A program made the position numbers and the translations under genes. Of a DNA stretch of 64,000 nucleotides, positions 15,368-24,681 are shown piece after piece; the first letter of the stretch is position 1, and every line of letters begins with the position of its first letter. Under the pieces are notes generated by a model. It was not told the origin of the DNA. It made no database searches and saw nothing but the letters and a program-made list of their open reading frames with translations. This DNA is from Leptolyngbya sp. SIO1E4 (GTDB taxonomy: Bacteria; Cyanobacteriota; Cyanobacteriia; Phormidesmidales; Phormidesmidaceae), in assembly GCA_010672825.2 (NCBI GenBank), contig JAAHFU020000001.1:310001-374000 (forward strand), written 5' to 3'.

Positions 15368-16124
15368 TCCCACCGCTCAGCTCACCCCTGTCTTAACTTA
15401 GAGAGGACTCATATTCATCGTGGTAAACAGCAATATCGGCAAACGCCAGCTATTCTGTTTAAAGACCTTGTTGGCGCTGGCCAGACTTTCTCAAAGCCTG
15501 AGAGTCTAACAGCGAGGCATAAATTTAGAAATTTTCCTTAAAAGCTTCAATAAAAAACCTTACGCTTCAAAATACGGGTTTAGCCCAGTCCTGCCTCGAC
15601 AATCTTTTCTCAACACCCTTAATTATCATCAGCAAATACCCTCGTTAATTGTTGGATAGCCGCCTCGATTGATTGGTCTAGAAATAGTGTCAAGAAATCG
15701 CAACTCACGGACTATACCCATCTCGTTTATCTGTACACAGACAGAAGAACCGACCTAATAAGGAAATATTAGAGGAGGGCTAGATCCCTTCTCTGACAAC
15801 ACCAGGGTTTGTGTATGCTGAGTCGCTATTTTTAGGAGAAGAGATTAGAGCCTACAGGCGCTTGGACAACGCCCCAAAGCATGAAACTTTTGAAAAAGTG
15901 GAATATCTTCCAGCAATCAAGCTGGAAATCTCGGAGCCTTGCTCACCGTCCTTGGTTTAAATAAGCCTTTCAGCCTTGTGCTTGCAAACAGTGTCTTATT
16001 TACAAAGGTTTCGATTTATGAATCAATCATCCAGTGCCTAGAGACTCATAATTGGTCTCGTCAGAATTCACGAATGGAACTGTTTAGAGGATAATTGTAA
16101 TAATACCGTTGAGTCTGCATTGAA
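15368..16124. other. Long intergenic region, no gene recognised
   Basis: This 757-base AT-rich region has no supported reading frame. A perfect 7-bp hairpin TTCCAGC-AATCAA-GCTGGAA lies at 15908-15927. The size leaves room for a small RNA, but I see no known RNA family. Confidence 0.5.
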
Positions 16125-17966
16125 GTGAGGGATTTGGCATTGAGAGAAGTGTTACATCGGGCTCAAGAGCCTGTGTCTAAAACGACGCGATCGCCCCAAA
16201 ATACCGTGTTACTGATATCACTTTTTTTGATGCTGGGGTTGGGGCTGAGAATCTTTAACTTAGATCTAAAGCCCGCCTGGATGGACGAAGTCAGCACTGT
16301 CATTTTCAGCTTGGGTAATAGCAGCTATTTTATACCCGTAGAGAGAATTGTTGATCTGGATGCTTTGCTCCGTCCACTGATGCTCACCCCTGAGGCAACA
16401 CCCTTAGATTCAGCACGTTATTTGCTTCAAGAAAACAATCATCCCCCCGCTTACTTTGCTCTAGCACATCTATGGATGGATCTGTTTCCCACTGAAGATG
16501 GTGTCGCCTCCATTACAGTAGCCCGTTTATTATCTGCTTGCTTAGGATCCCTGTCGATTCCCCTTGTATTTTGGGCGTCGAAATTGGCGTTTCAATCTGC
16601 CTTAGCAGGGGTGATCAGTGCGGCTTTTATGGCAGTCTCTCCTCTGGGAGTCTTCTTAGCCCAAGAAGCTCGTCATTATGGCCTTGCCATCACCATGATT
16701 ACCGCAGCATTGGGCTGCTTTGTGGTTGCGACCCGGGCTATTTTGCAACAGAAAACAACGCCCTGGGGGATATGTTTAGGCTGGATCGTGATCAACGGTT
16801 TAGCGGTTGCCAATCACTATTTCTCAGTCTTGACTTTGGCAGCCCAGGCAATCATGATCGGGGCGATCGCAGGGCAGCAGGTTCGACACCATAGTTGGGC
16901 AGTTCTTTGGAAATCTCACTGGCAACGCCTCTACATCGTCACCCTTGGAACCCTTGCCAGCATCCTAGTCTGGTTGCCCATTCTCCTCAACTTTTATGGC
17001 AGTCCTCAGTCAAGTTTTCTACAGAGTGACGGCAGCATCTTAGGATGGATTAATCCAATTGCCCATACCCTAGGAGCAACTATTTTCACCCTGGTTACAC
17101 CGGCGGTCTTCTTTGCAAAAACGCCGTTTGACATTGGCTTAATGTTAGGGTCTACGCTCTTAGTACTGTTACTGATTGTCCGCTGGATACCGATTTTACG
17201 GAACGGGGTAAAGCAGCTATATACAACACCTCAAGGGCGCATTGGGGTCATGATTGTCGGGTGTTTTTGGCTAACAGTACTGGCCCTGTTTGCACTGATT
17301 TGTTACGGCTATGGGGCGGACATTACACGGGGGCTGCGGTATAAATTTTCCTACTACCCTGCCCTGATTATCTTGATAGGCGGTATTTTCTCTGTCTATT
17401 GGCCCCAGCGATCGCCGACTGGCCCTCTCAGTATGGCCATTCCTTTTAGCCGACATCGTCTATCAGGTCGACGTATCGTTCAACTCACCTGGCTCATTAG
17501 CCTAATCAGCACGCTCCTTGTAGTCAACGATTTTGCCTTTTCTAAGTTCTATGCCCCCGATCGCTTCATTCCGTTTGTGCAGCAACATTCATCTAACCCG
17601 GTGGTGTTTGCAACCACCGAAAAAATTGCGGCTCAACCAACTGTGATTGGTGCCAAGTTCCTCAGCATTGGCTGGGAAATCCAGCGACACTATCTTCCGG
17701 GGGTTGACGCTAGTGGGTGGGTAGCTGAACCTAAGTTTCTGGTTCTCCGTGAAGGCTATGGAATTGAGGAACCCGTTACCCAACGCCTTGAGGAGATGGT
17801 GAAGCAAATTCCTCAACCCTTTGACCTGTGGTTCATCCGCTCGAATGTGCGCCTAGATGATCCGTTGCTTAGCTCAATACCGACAACGTGTGCGCTGGCC
17901 CCCCAAGCTCCACACGGCAATAAAGGGGGATACGCCTACATCCATTACCAATGCCACCCTCAATAG
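16125..17966 (+). CDS. GT39-like membrane glycosyltransferase
   Basis: The 613-residue polytopic protein has about ten or more hydrophobic segments. It resembles ArnT/PMT-type (GT39 / PF13231-like) glycosyltransferases that transfer a sugar from a polyprenyl-phosphate donor to a lipid or protein outside the cytoplasmic membrane. The first extracytoplasmic loop holds the acidic motif PAWMDEVSTVIFSLG (residues about 50-64), in which the Asp-Glu is characteristic. The phrases NNHPPAYFALAHLWMDLF and FLAQEARHYGLAITM are also typical. A soluble C-terminal portion contains several Trp/Pro motifs. The start is a GTG at 16125, chosen as the first reasonable codon. The gene overlaps the 3' end of the convergent TolC-like gene by 7 bases. 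The substrate is unknown. Confidence 0.75.
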   Translation: MRDLALREVLHRAQEPVSKTTRSPQNTVLLISLFLMLGLGLRIFNLDLKPAWMDEVSTVIFSLGNSSYFIPVERIVDLDALLRPLMLTPEATPLDSARYLLQENNHPPAYFALAHLWMDLFPTEDGVASITVARLLSACLGSLSIPLVFWASKLAFQSALAGVISAAFMAVSPLGVFLAQEARHYGLAITMITAALGCFVVATRAILQQKTTPWGICLGWIVINGLAVANHYFSVLTLAAQAIMIGAIAGQQVRHHSWAVLWKSHWQRLYIVTLGTLASILVWLPILLNFYGSPQSSFLQSDGSILGWINPIAHTLGATIFTLVTPAVFFAKTPFDIGLMLGSTLLVLLLIVRWIPILRNGVKQLYTTPQGRIGVMIVGCFWLTVLALFALICYGYGADITRGLRYKFSYYPALIILIGGIFSVYWPQRSPTGPLSMAIPFSRHRLSGRRIVQLTWLISLISTLLVVNDFAFSKFYAPDRFIPFVQQHSSNPVVFATTEKIAAQPTVIGAKFLSIGWEIQRHYLPGVDASGWVAEPKFLVLREGYGIEEPVTQRLEEMVKQIPQPFDLWFIRSNVRLDDPLLSSIPTTCALAPQAPHGNKGGYAYIHYQCHPQ

Positions 17967-19942
17967 GGCAACGCTTCGTAGTAGTTTTCAGCGATATTGC
18001 TGACAGCCCGCTCTAGTTCGGCCAGCGAGCGGTTGTAGCCCACGACCGCCTGCACCAAATTCACTTCGGCATCCGTCAACTCAGATTGAGCCTCCAGAAT
18101 TTCAAGCTGAGTGCCCACGCCCGCATCAAATCGAAGAATCGCCAAATCGAGCGCCTCCTGAGCCTGGTCAGCCGCTAAGCGAGCGGTTTCAATATTGGTG
18201 AAATTAGACTGTAGGTTAAAGTAAGCGCTCTCAACCCCCAATCGAATGGTGTTTCGGGTCTCTTCAAAGTTGCTCTCGGCGATTTCAATTTCTAACGCTC
18301 GCTGCTGGGCACGGGCACGAGCCGCTCCTCCTTCATACAAGGTCCAGGCCACCCGCGCGCCAAACTGGTAGTTATCCTCAAACCCACCATCCTGGGTCAG
18401 GATGTCACTGGTTTGGTAGGTCGCAAAGAGATCCACTTGAGGCCCCAAAACGGATAGCTCTGAACGGCGGAGCTGCTCATTAATATCGCGCTGGGCTAGT
18501 TGCTGTTCTAACTCGGCCCGATTTTGATAAGCCAAGACAATACTTTCTTCTAAGGTGAGGGGCCAGTTGCCGGCCACTTCAACAGGAACCGTTGTGATGG
18601 TCAAAGAAGGGGGCACATTCAGGCGACGGGCTAGCGTTCTTTGGGCCACCTGGCGATCGCGCTGCGCATTGACCAGATCCTGTCGGGCATTAGCAACCTG
18701 CACTTCAGCTCGTAAGACATCAAATCGTGTCCCTACACCCACTTCTTCCCGCAGGCTGGTGTCCCTTAGGTTTCGCTCTGCCTCTTCTAAAAAAGCCTGG
18801 TTAATCCGAATCGACTCAATGGCGGTCTGCAAATCGTAATACTCGTTCGCGGTATTGACGCGCAAGTCTTCACGGCGACGTTCTACATCGAGTTCATTGA
18901 ACTTGACTTGTTCTTCCGCCGCCCGGATAGAAGCTGCCCGCCCACCGGAGGAAAAGAGGTTGTAGACAACATCGATTTGAGCAGACAGGGAAGCGCCTAA
19001 GCTCTCACTGGATTCGGTTTGCAGAACCCCTCCTACAAACGAAGAACTGGTTTCGGTCGTATCTTGCCCCTGCAGCGTACCGTTCACTGAAACCGTGGGC
19101 AATCTATCGGCCTGGGCTTCTCGCAGCGCGGCTTGGCTTTGTTGTAGCTCTAACTCAGCCACCTGCAAGTCAGGATTGTTGCGATAGGCGAGTTCAACGG
19201 CCTCTTCTAAAGAAATGGGCTGTGTTCCAATAATCTCAACTTCTTCAGGCTGAGTTTGGATGAGCAGCGGGTTGGGGTCTGGGTCGAGGTATTCCAACTC
19301 GTCAAGGACAGTATCCTCAGGAATTGGCACCGCGTCCCCTGGCATGGTCTCTTCGGCTGCAGGCATTTCTTCTTCTGCCTCGGGAGCAGCCTCCTCTTCT
19401 TCTTCTTCTTCGGGAGCAGACTCTTCTTCTTCGGGAGCAGACTCTTCTTCAGAAGCTTCTTCGCCGGACGTGTCGTCACCCGCTTCAGTCTCAGCGGATT
19501 CTTCTAGCTCGTCCACCGTCGGGGGCTGATCGTCTGATGGGGGCGGTGATTCAGGATCCTCAGGAGATTCGTCCTGCGGCAAAGGGCTGAAGGTGTCATC
19601 GTCAGAAGCATCAGTTGGTTCCGAGGGTTCTGCTTGCCCCAAAAGAACGGTCTCTTCCGGAGCATCCCCGGTTGGGGGGGAAGTCCTGACTAGGGCTAGG
19701 GTATCCCCCAGGGCGAGATCGATCGCACCATCCCTGTTGCGCGAAAATAGAACACCTGAGGGGCTAGATTTTGATGCGTCACTGTCGGGTCGAGAAAGCG
19801 ATGCTGGCTTGAGCGGGGATAGATATACACCTGCCATTGCTTTGGCGGGTAGAGTCAACCAAAGCAGGCTCACGGAGGGCAAGGCGATCGCAGCACTCAA
19901 CTTGAAGCGAGTCGACCAAGAATGGGGCATACCTTTCTGCAT
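17960..19942 (-). CDS. TolC-family outer membrane efflux/secretion channel
   Basis: The 660-residue protein has a signal peptide (IALPSVSLLWLTLPAKAMA), then about 180 residues of acidic low-complexity linker rich in Glu/Ser/Pro, then two tandem outer-membrane-efflux-protein repeats. The first opens with SLEEAVELAYRNNPDLQVAELELQQSQAALREAQADRLP and the second with TLEESIVLAYQNRAELEQQLAQRDINEQLRRSE, as expected for TolC. The channel would form a trimer spanning the outer membrane and serve type I secretion or drug efflux. Cyanobacterial TolC homologues such as HgdD take part in glycolipid and protein export. The long acidic insert, encoded by a TTC/TCT microsatellite at about 19381-19450, is an unusual extension. 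No pump or adaptor gene is adjacent. Confidence 0.9.
   Translation of the reverse strand: MQKGMPHSWSTRFKLSAAIALPSVSLLWLTLPAKAMAGVYLSPLKPASLSRPDSDASKSSPSGVLFSRNRDGAIDLALGDTLALVRTSPPTGDAPEETVLLGQAEPSEPTDASDDDTFSPLPQDESPEDPESPPPSDDQPPTVDELEESAETEAGDDTSGEEASEEESAPEEEESAPEEEEEEEAAPEAEEEMPAAEETMPGDAVPIPEDTVLDELEYLDPDPNPLLIQTQPEEVEIIGTQPISLEEAVELAYRNNPDLQVAELELQQSQAALREAQADRLPTVSVNGTLQGQDTTETSSSFVGGVLQTESSESLGASLSAQIDVVYNLFSSGGRAASIRAAEEQVKFNELDVERRREDLRVNTANEYYDLQTAIESIRINQAFLEEAERNLRDTSLREEVGVGTRFDVLRAEVQVANARQDLVNAQRDRQVAQRTLARRLNVPPSLTITTVPVEVAGNWPLTLEESIVLAYQNRAELEQQLAQRDINEQLRRSELSVLGPQVDLFATYQTSDILTQDGGFEDNYQFGARVAWTLYEGGAARARAQQRALEIEIAESNFEETRNTIRLGVESAYFNLQSNFTNIETARLAADQAQEALDLAILRFDAGVGTQLEILEAQSELTDAEVNLVQAVVGYNRSLAELERAVSNIAENYYEALPY
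19381..19450. repeat. Coding microsatellite in the tolC-like gene
   Basis: On the plus strand CTTCTTCTTCGGGAGCAGA-type words repeat with TTC runs of differing length, encoding Glu-Glu-Ser-Ala-Pro-Glu-Glu-Glu blocks in the acidic linker of the TolC-like protein. Such trinucleotide tracts may vary in length between strains while keeping frame. Confidence 0.8.
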
Positions 19943-20047
19943 ACAGTCTCTGGAGCTTAGTAGGAAATGGATTGGGCGGATTTTGGATAATACCGTTCCT
20001 AGAATACTTTACTAACCGGTTTAGTGCGTAAAGTCACTCAATGAGTT

Positions 20048-21406
20048 TCAAGGTGAGGCAAATTGCCCACAGGCTTGAATTAATCCGTCAACCCCCTCTA
20101 CAGGACGGATAGGCACCTGTAAGGTTGCACTCACTGCAGCCACGCTTTGATCATCTAAAAACAGCCACTTTTGGGGATTGCCAGGATCCGTTGGCTTGAG
20201 CATGATAGTGGGCAGCAAAAGACCGTCGCCCAACGGGCGATCGCGTAAGTGCTGCTGCAAATCATGGGCTGTGAGCAACCCCGTCACCGTGATTGCTTGC
20301 CCCCAATAGTCGCTGTTGATAGCCGCCATCTCAACCGTCAGATTTTTGACCTGATTCAGCCGCTGCAAAATGGGTTGAAAGGCATGTTCAACGGCATTGC
20401 CAACAACCCAGGTAAGCCGATGGGGCGATGGCAGCGCCGCTGGTAACCCTGCCGCAGCTTGCTCAAAAGCACCAACAAACTGCCGAATAGAGCCGACTCC
20501 ATTGCCTAGTTGGGGGTAGCTCTCATAGGCTTCAGCAGCGGGCAAAGGCCGCCCTGCAATCAGAAACCATTCATCCGCTAGCCAGGCAAAGGTTGTCCCC
20601 AATTCTTTGCGAAACTGGGCTTGCCAGGGCGTCACCTGATCGATCACTTCTTGGGCCTTTTCCGGCGTCACGGGGACTAACTCATCCTGATCAGGCCGGA
20701 AACGGGTTAGCCCCACCGGAACCACGGCTACCGATGCTACCGCAGGCACCTCCCCTTGATGAAACTGAGCCAGATCGCGCAGCGTTTGCGCGAGGTGAAT
20801 GCCATCATTGATTCCAGGACACACCACCACCTGGGCATGGATTTGCAGGCGCTGCTCTTGAAACCAAGCCAGCTGACTCAGCAATTCCCCAGCCCGAGGA
20901 TTTTTGAGCAGGCGCGATCGCACAGCCGGTTCTGTCGCATGAACCGATACAAATAACGGCGAAAGTCGGAGCCGAGCAATGCGATCCCACTCTGGCTGAG
21001 TCAGGTTTGTCAGCGTCAAATAGCTGCCATATAGAAAGCTCAGTCGGTAGTCATCATCTTTTAAATAGAGCGTCTCCCGTTTACCAGGGGGCTGTTGATC
21101 AATAAAACAGAAGGGGCAGCGATTATTGCACTGCATCAGCCCATCAAACAAGGCCGTCTCAAATTCCAGACCTAAGTCATCGTCGTAGTCTTTCTCAAGC
21201 TCAACGATATGGGTTGCCCCCCGCGCATCTAATACCTCCAGCGTCAATTCCTCGTCGGCACAAAGAAACTGATAGTCAATCAAATCGCGGGGAGGTTGGC
21301 CATTAATGCTTACCAGACAATCACCGGTCTCAAACCCCAACTCAGCTGCAATGGAGTGGGGGGCAACGCGAGTAACCACAGCAGGGCGAATGGATGACTG
21401 GCTCAT
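20048..21406 (-). CDS. PDZ/radical-SAM/DUF512 protein, TIGR03279-type
   Basis: The 452-residue protein begins with a PDZ-like domain (VVTRVAPHSIAAELGFETGDCLVSINGQPPRDLID), followed by an FeS-binding CNNRCPFCFIDQ segment (Cys-x3-Cys-x2-Cys, the radical SAM pattern; residues about 92-102) and the DUF512 C-terminal region. The phrases LRETLYLKDDDYRLSFLYGSYLTLTNL (here KRETLYLKDDDYRLSF) and SPLFVSVHAT are those of the cyanobacterial TIGR03279 family. The reaction is not known; a SAM-dependent oxidoreductase or maturation role is generally assumed. Cytoplasmic. The ATG at 21406 is the natural start. It precedes no obvious partner; uppP upstream on the same strand is separated by 55 bases, so the two could share a transcript. 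Confidence 0.92.
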   Translation of the reverse strand: MSQSSIRPAVVTRVAPHSIAAELGFETGDCLVSINGQPPRDLIDYQFLCADEELTLEVLDARGATHIVELEKDYDDDLGLEFETALFDGLMQCNNRCPFCFIDQQPPGKRETLYLKDDDYRLSFLYGSYLTLTNLTQPEWDRIARLRLSPLFVSVHATEPAVRSRLLKNPRAGELLSQLAWFQEQRLQIHAQVVVCPGINDGIHLAQTLRDLAQFHQGEVPAVASVAVVPVGLTRFRPDQDELVPVTPEKAQEVIDQVTPWQAQFRKELGTTFAWLADEWFLIAGRPLPAAEAYESYPQLGNGVGSIRQFVGAFEQAAAGLPAALPSPHRLTWVVGNAVEHAFQPILQRLNQVKNLTVEMAAINSDYWGQAITVTGLLTAHDLQQHLRDRPLGDGLLLPTIMLKPTDPGNPQKWLFLDDQSVAAVSATLQVPIRPVEGVDGLIQACGQFASP

Positions 21407-21461
21407 AAAAATCAGGCTGTAAAGACGCGATAAATTGCGCCTTTACATCATGCCTTATCGG

Positions 21462-22346
21462 TTAAGCACTAGGCATGTTTTGGGTTGCGATCGCCCACAA
21501 AATCGCCAGCCCTAGCCCAATGCGATAGAACACAAATACCCAGGTAGTATGACTTTTCAGAAATCGGATGAGCCAATAAATAGCTAAGTAAGAAGACACC
21601 ACAGACGCCAACACGCCTGCGATTAAAGCCACCATGCCCACCGAAGATTGGGGTTTAAAGAGCTCATTTATCTCTGCCAATCCAGAAATTAAAATGGCTG
21701 GAATCCCCATTAATAAGGAAAACCGCGCCGCCGTTTCCCGGTTCAACCCCATAAACAGCCCAGCGGTAATAGTGGAACCGGAGCGAGAGACCCCCGGAAT
21801 CAGGGCCAAGGCTTGGGCCATCCCCATGCCAATACCATCCCACAACCCCACGGCATCATAGCCGCGCTTACGGCTACCCATGACCTCTGCCAATCCGAGA
21901 AAGATGGCCAACCCAATCGAGGTCAGGCCAATGACCAAAGAACTCCGAGCAAAGCTGTCATACGCCTCCCGTAATCCAAACTTGATGATCAGCCCTAAAA
22001 CAACGATGGGAACGGTGCCAATGAGAATGCCCAGGCCTAAACGGAAATCAGGGGTTTCGTAGTCTCGCTGGGCGATCGCCTGCTGAATGCCTACTAATAA
22101 TTGCCGCACATCCTGCCAAAAATAGCCCACAATCGCGACAATACTCCCCAGCTGCACAATTGCCGTGAATGTAACACCTGGATCCCCCCAGCCTAAAATA
22201 ACGGGCACAATCTTGACGTGGGCTGTACTGCTGATGGGTAAAAACTCTGTCAATCCCTGAACGATACCGATCACAATCGCCTGTACCAGAGATATGGGTT
22301 CAGCCGCTTCAACACTTAATATCAGCGGTGTGATGAATGCATCCAC
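21462..22346 (-). CDS. uppP: Undecaprenyl-diphosphatase
   Basis: UppP (BacA) recycles undecaprenyl pyrophosphate to the monophosphate carrier used in peptidoglycan and polysaccharide synthesis, at the cytoplasmic membrane. The first signature (E/Q)GxTEFLPISSTAH appears as QGLTEFLPISSTAHV, with catalytic Glu and His, and the second as GVSRSGSTITAGL with its conserved Arg. About eight membrane helices are predicted. I place the start at the GTG at 22346 because GGGGAG lies eight bases upstream; longer starts at 22370 or 22409 are open but lack a ribosome site. Divergent from the DUF3120 gene, with about 100 bases between starts. Confidence 0.93.
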   Translation of the reverse strand: MDAFITPLILSVEAAEPISLVQAIVIGIVQGLTEFLPISSTAHVKIVPVILGWGDPGVTFTAIVQLGSIVAIVGYFWQDVRQLLVGIQQAIAQRDYETPDFRLGLGILIGTVPIVVLGLIIKFGLREAYDSFARSSLVIGLTSIGLAIFLGLAEVMGSRKRGYDAVGLWDGIGMGMAQALALIPGVSRSGSTITAGLFMGLNRETAARFSLLMGIPAILISGLAEINELFKPQSSVGMVALIAGVLASVVSSYLAIYWLIRFLKSHTTWVFVFYRIGLGLAILWAIATQNMPSA

Positions 22347-22449
22347 AATCAGTTCTCCCCAAAAGGTCATTAAAAAAGTGTGGTCGCACCGAAGATAGAG
22401 CCGCTCCAACAGGAGCGCACTCAGCTAGAATGCCCCGGTAAAGCATCCT

Positions 22450-23217
22450 ATGCTATGTTACGAACAGTTAATTAAACTGAGAAACCAGTTGTCTTTTTTC
22501 AGCCCATCTACTGACCTGCCCGCTAAGCTACCCGTCAGGGTCGACACATCTTTAGAAAAGTTTGCTTTTCCATCATCTGTGATTGCGCAGCCCGTACAAG
22601 TGTTGGCAGCGTCAATCTTCTTGGTGGTTGTTCCGGTATTTTTTCAAGCGCCGCTCGTGCGATCGCTGCCCTGGTTGAGCCTGACCCTGACTGGCACATG
22701 GCTGATGGCTGGCATCAGCTTGATCTCTCGCAGCAACAGTAAATTGTGGGGAGATTTACTCATCGGCTTTACCTGGACCTGGTTGGCAGGGTCAATTTAT
22801 TGGGGCTGGTTTCGTTGGGAACCCTTTATACATTTACCGATTGAAGCGTTGGGAATTCCTATCGTATTAGGGTTGCTGATACGCGGTCGAGGTCGAGTAG
22901 GCAGTTACTTTTACCTGGGATCTTTACTGGGCACAGCGGTCACTGATCTTTATGTATATTGGGTTGATCTGCTGCCTCTTTGGCGACAGGTCATGGTGGT
23001 GGATCCTGATTGGGCTCCTGTACTTTTGCGAGAGGCCGCCATTGCCCTGCAAAATCCTGTGGCTTTTAGCCGAGGGCTGCTGCTAGCCGTAGGACTACTG
23101 ACGGTTGGCTTGATTCCACTGAAATCCAAGCAACCCTGCTGGTGGGCATTTAGCGGAGCCGTCTTAAGTACGCTGATCGTGGATCTTCTGTTCTTAACCA
23201 GTGCCTTCTTGGTGTAG
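22450..23217 (+). CDS. DUF3120 cyanobacterial membrane protein
   Basis: The 255-residue protein has a hydrophilic N-terminus of about 50 residues and then six or more membrane helices. The phrases QAPLVRSLPWLSLTLT, DLLIGFTWTWLAGSIYWGWFRWEPFIHLPIEALG and GSYFYLGSLLGTAVTDLYVYWVDL are those of the DUF3120 family, which is essentially confined to cyanobacteria and has no assigned function. The start at the ATG at 22450 is tentative; shorter starts would still keep all helices. Divergent from uppP. Confidence 0.85.
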   Translation: MLCYEQLIKLRNQLSFFSPSTDLPAKLPVRVDTSLEKFAFPSSVIAQPVQVLAASIFLVVVPVFFQAPLVRSLPWLSLTLTGTWLMAGISLISRSNSKLWGDLLIGFTWTWLAGSIYWGWFRWEPFIHLPIEALGIPIVLGLLIRGRGRVGSYFYLGSLLGTAVTDLYVYWVDLLPLWRQVMVVDPDWAPVLLREAAIALQNPVAFSRGLLLAVGLLTVGLIPLKSKQPCWWAFSGAVLSTLIVDLLFLTSAFLV

Positions 23218-23393
23218 ACCGAGATCACAGGGTGAAACAATACTGAGGGATCGAAAGTAAACTTTAAAGCACGACGCCAACAGTGCTTATTTGGCATAAT
23301 GATTTAAGAGATTTCGAGGCGTTTCAGAATTTGTGCGCTATGTTTTTTCTTAGCTCACGGTCTTTACGTTGTGTTGTTTTGTGAGCTTCTACC

Positions 23394-24395
23394 TTGGCTT
23401 TTGCAGCTCAGAATACAGTGACTGAACAATCAGGGCCTTACGTGGTGCTCCATACGGAGTCTGGCAACCGTCAATTGTCCCTGGGGGGTAGCAATTGCTG
23501 GACGGTCGGTCGCAGTGATGATAACAACTTGGTGCTGCCCGATCGATGGATCTCTCGTAATCACGCCATGATCCAGATCATGGAAACTGGGGAGTTTTAT
23601 CTTATTGATTTGGGCAGCCGTAATGGCTCTTTCGTCAATAGTCGCCGGGTTAGTGTGCCAGTCACCTTACGCGATGGGGATTTGCTGACGTTTGGTCAAA
23701 CAGAGCTGCGGTTTTATTGCCCAGCTCACAACAACGCCATCGCCCCTGAACAGGCCAAGAGCAATGATCTGACCGCAACTGCAACACTGCACCTGCGGCG
23801 TTTAATCTCTGTCATGGTGGTCGATATTCGCGATTTCACCGTGATGACTCGACAAATCGAAGAGAAGCTGCTGTCTGAGTCGATTGGAACCTGGTTTCGG
23901 TGTGCCGGTGAAATCATTGGCGAACACGGTAGCTGGGTTGACAAATACATTGGCGACGCCGTCATGGCCGTTTGGATTCATGGCCCTCAGGGGGTCGAAT
24001 CCCAGGAGATGCTGCAGATTGTGCAGGCCGTCAGTGCTTTAGCTAAAATGACCAGCCAGCTACATAAGCAGTTTCCGCTGCCCTTTCCGCTACGGATTGG
24101 GGCCGGAGTTAATACGGGATATGCCATGGTCGGCAATACCGGTACGGGCGATCGCCCTGATTACACGGCTATTGGCGATACTGTCAATGCGGCCTTTCGG
24201 TTTGAATCTTCGACCAAGCAGTTAGGCTTGGATGTAGCGGTGGGCGAGACGACATATCAGTACTTAATGCAGCTGGGCGCAACTGATGGGCTATTCAAGC
24301 GCTACACTGTCGACATGAAAGGGTATGAGACACCCATTGTCACCCACGCAACAACCTTCTCGGACTTAAATCGCTTTATCCAACTGCAGGTGTGA
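23394..24395 (+). CDS. FHA-domain class III adenylate cyclase
   Basis: The 333-residue soluble protein has an N-terminal forkhead-associated domain (residues about 15-110; VGRSDDN, SRNHAMI and GSRNGSFVN form the phosphothreonine-binding loops) followed by a class III nucleotide cyclase domain (about 135-325). Metal-binding aspartates are in VVDIRDFT (D144) and YIGDAVMAVW (D188). The substrate-specifying Lys (DKYIGD, K184) and Asp (RPDYTAIGD, D256), with Asn265 and Arg269 in DTVNAAFR, predict ATP rather than GTP as substrate. FHA would couple cAMP output to a phosphorylated partner. The start shown is a TTG, and a GTG at 23418 in the same frame is an equally plausible start since neither has a clear ribosome site. 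cAMP regulates motility in some cyanobacteria. Confidence 0.88.
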   Translation: MAFAAQNTVTEQSGPYVVLHTESGNRQLSLGGSNCWTVGRSDDNNLVLPDRWISRNHAMIQIMETGEFYLIDLGSRNGSFVNSRRVSVPVTLRDGDLLTFGQTELRFYCPAHNNAIAPEQAKSNDLTATATLHLRRLISVMVVDIRDFTVMTRQIEEKLLSESIGTWFRCAGEIIGEHGSWVDKYIGDAVMAVWIHGPQGVESQEMLQIVQAVSALAKMTSQLHKQFPLPFPLRIGAGVNTGYAMVGNTGTGDRPDYTAIGDTVNAAFRFESSTKQLGLDVAVGETTYQYLMQLGATDGLFKRYTVDMKGYETPIVTHATTFSDLNRFIQLQV

Positions 24396-24681
24396 TTTGG
24401 CTTTCTCCACTGCTGCTGTCGCAGGCAACAGGTAGAAAAGGGGTTAACATCGGCAGAGGAAAACATCACAACGGCTTTGAGATTCCGCGAAGTTAACGGC
24501 CAAAGCGACGGACGATAGTCCCATGAGGCGGTCAAACTCTCCTCAGTGCCAGCGCCGCTTCCCGACTTTTCAAGAAACTCGTTTTCCCAAGCTGGAATTA
24601 GACGGTGAACGGCAGATGAGATGATAGTCTCTAATAAATGGCTGTGTTGATTCTTCTTTATTTAATGAGAGGATTGAGTAG

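Noticed and set aside
15368-16124. Search for a tRNA, riboswitch or known small RNA in the long spacer
   Set aside because: Only one short hairpin was found (15908-15927); no recognisable RNA family, so none is annotated.
19256-20015. Several plus-strand frames antisense to the tolC-like gene
   Set aside because: Low-complexity Ser/Phe strings caused by the Glu-rich microsatellite on the other strand.
24302-24535. Minus-strand frame overlapping the cyclase 3' end
   Set aside because: It lies antisense to a well-supported cyclase domain.
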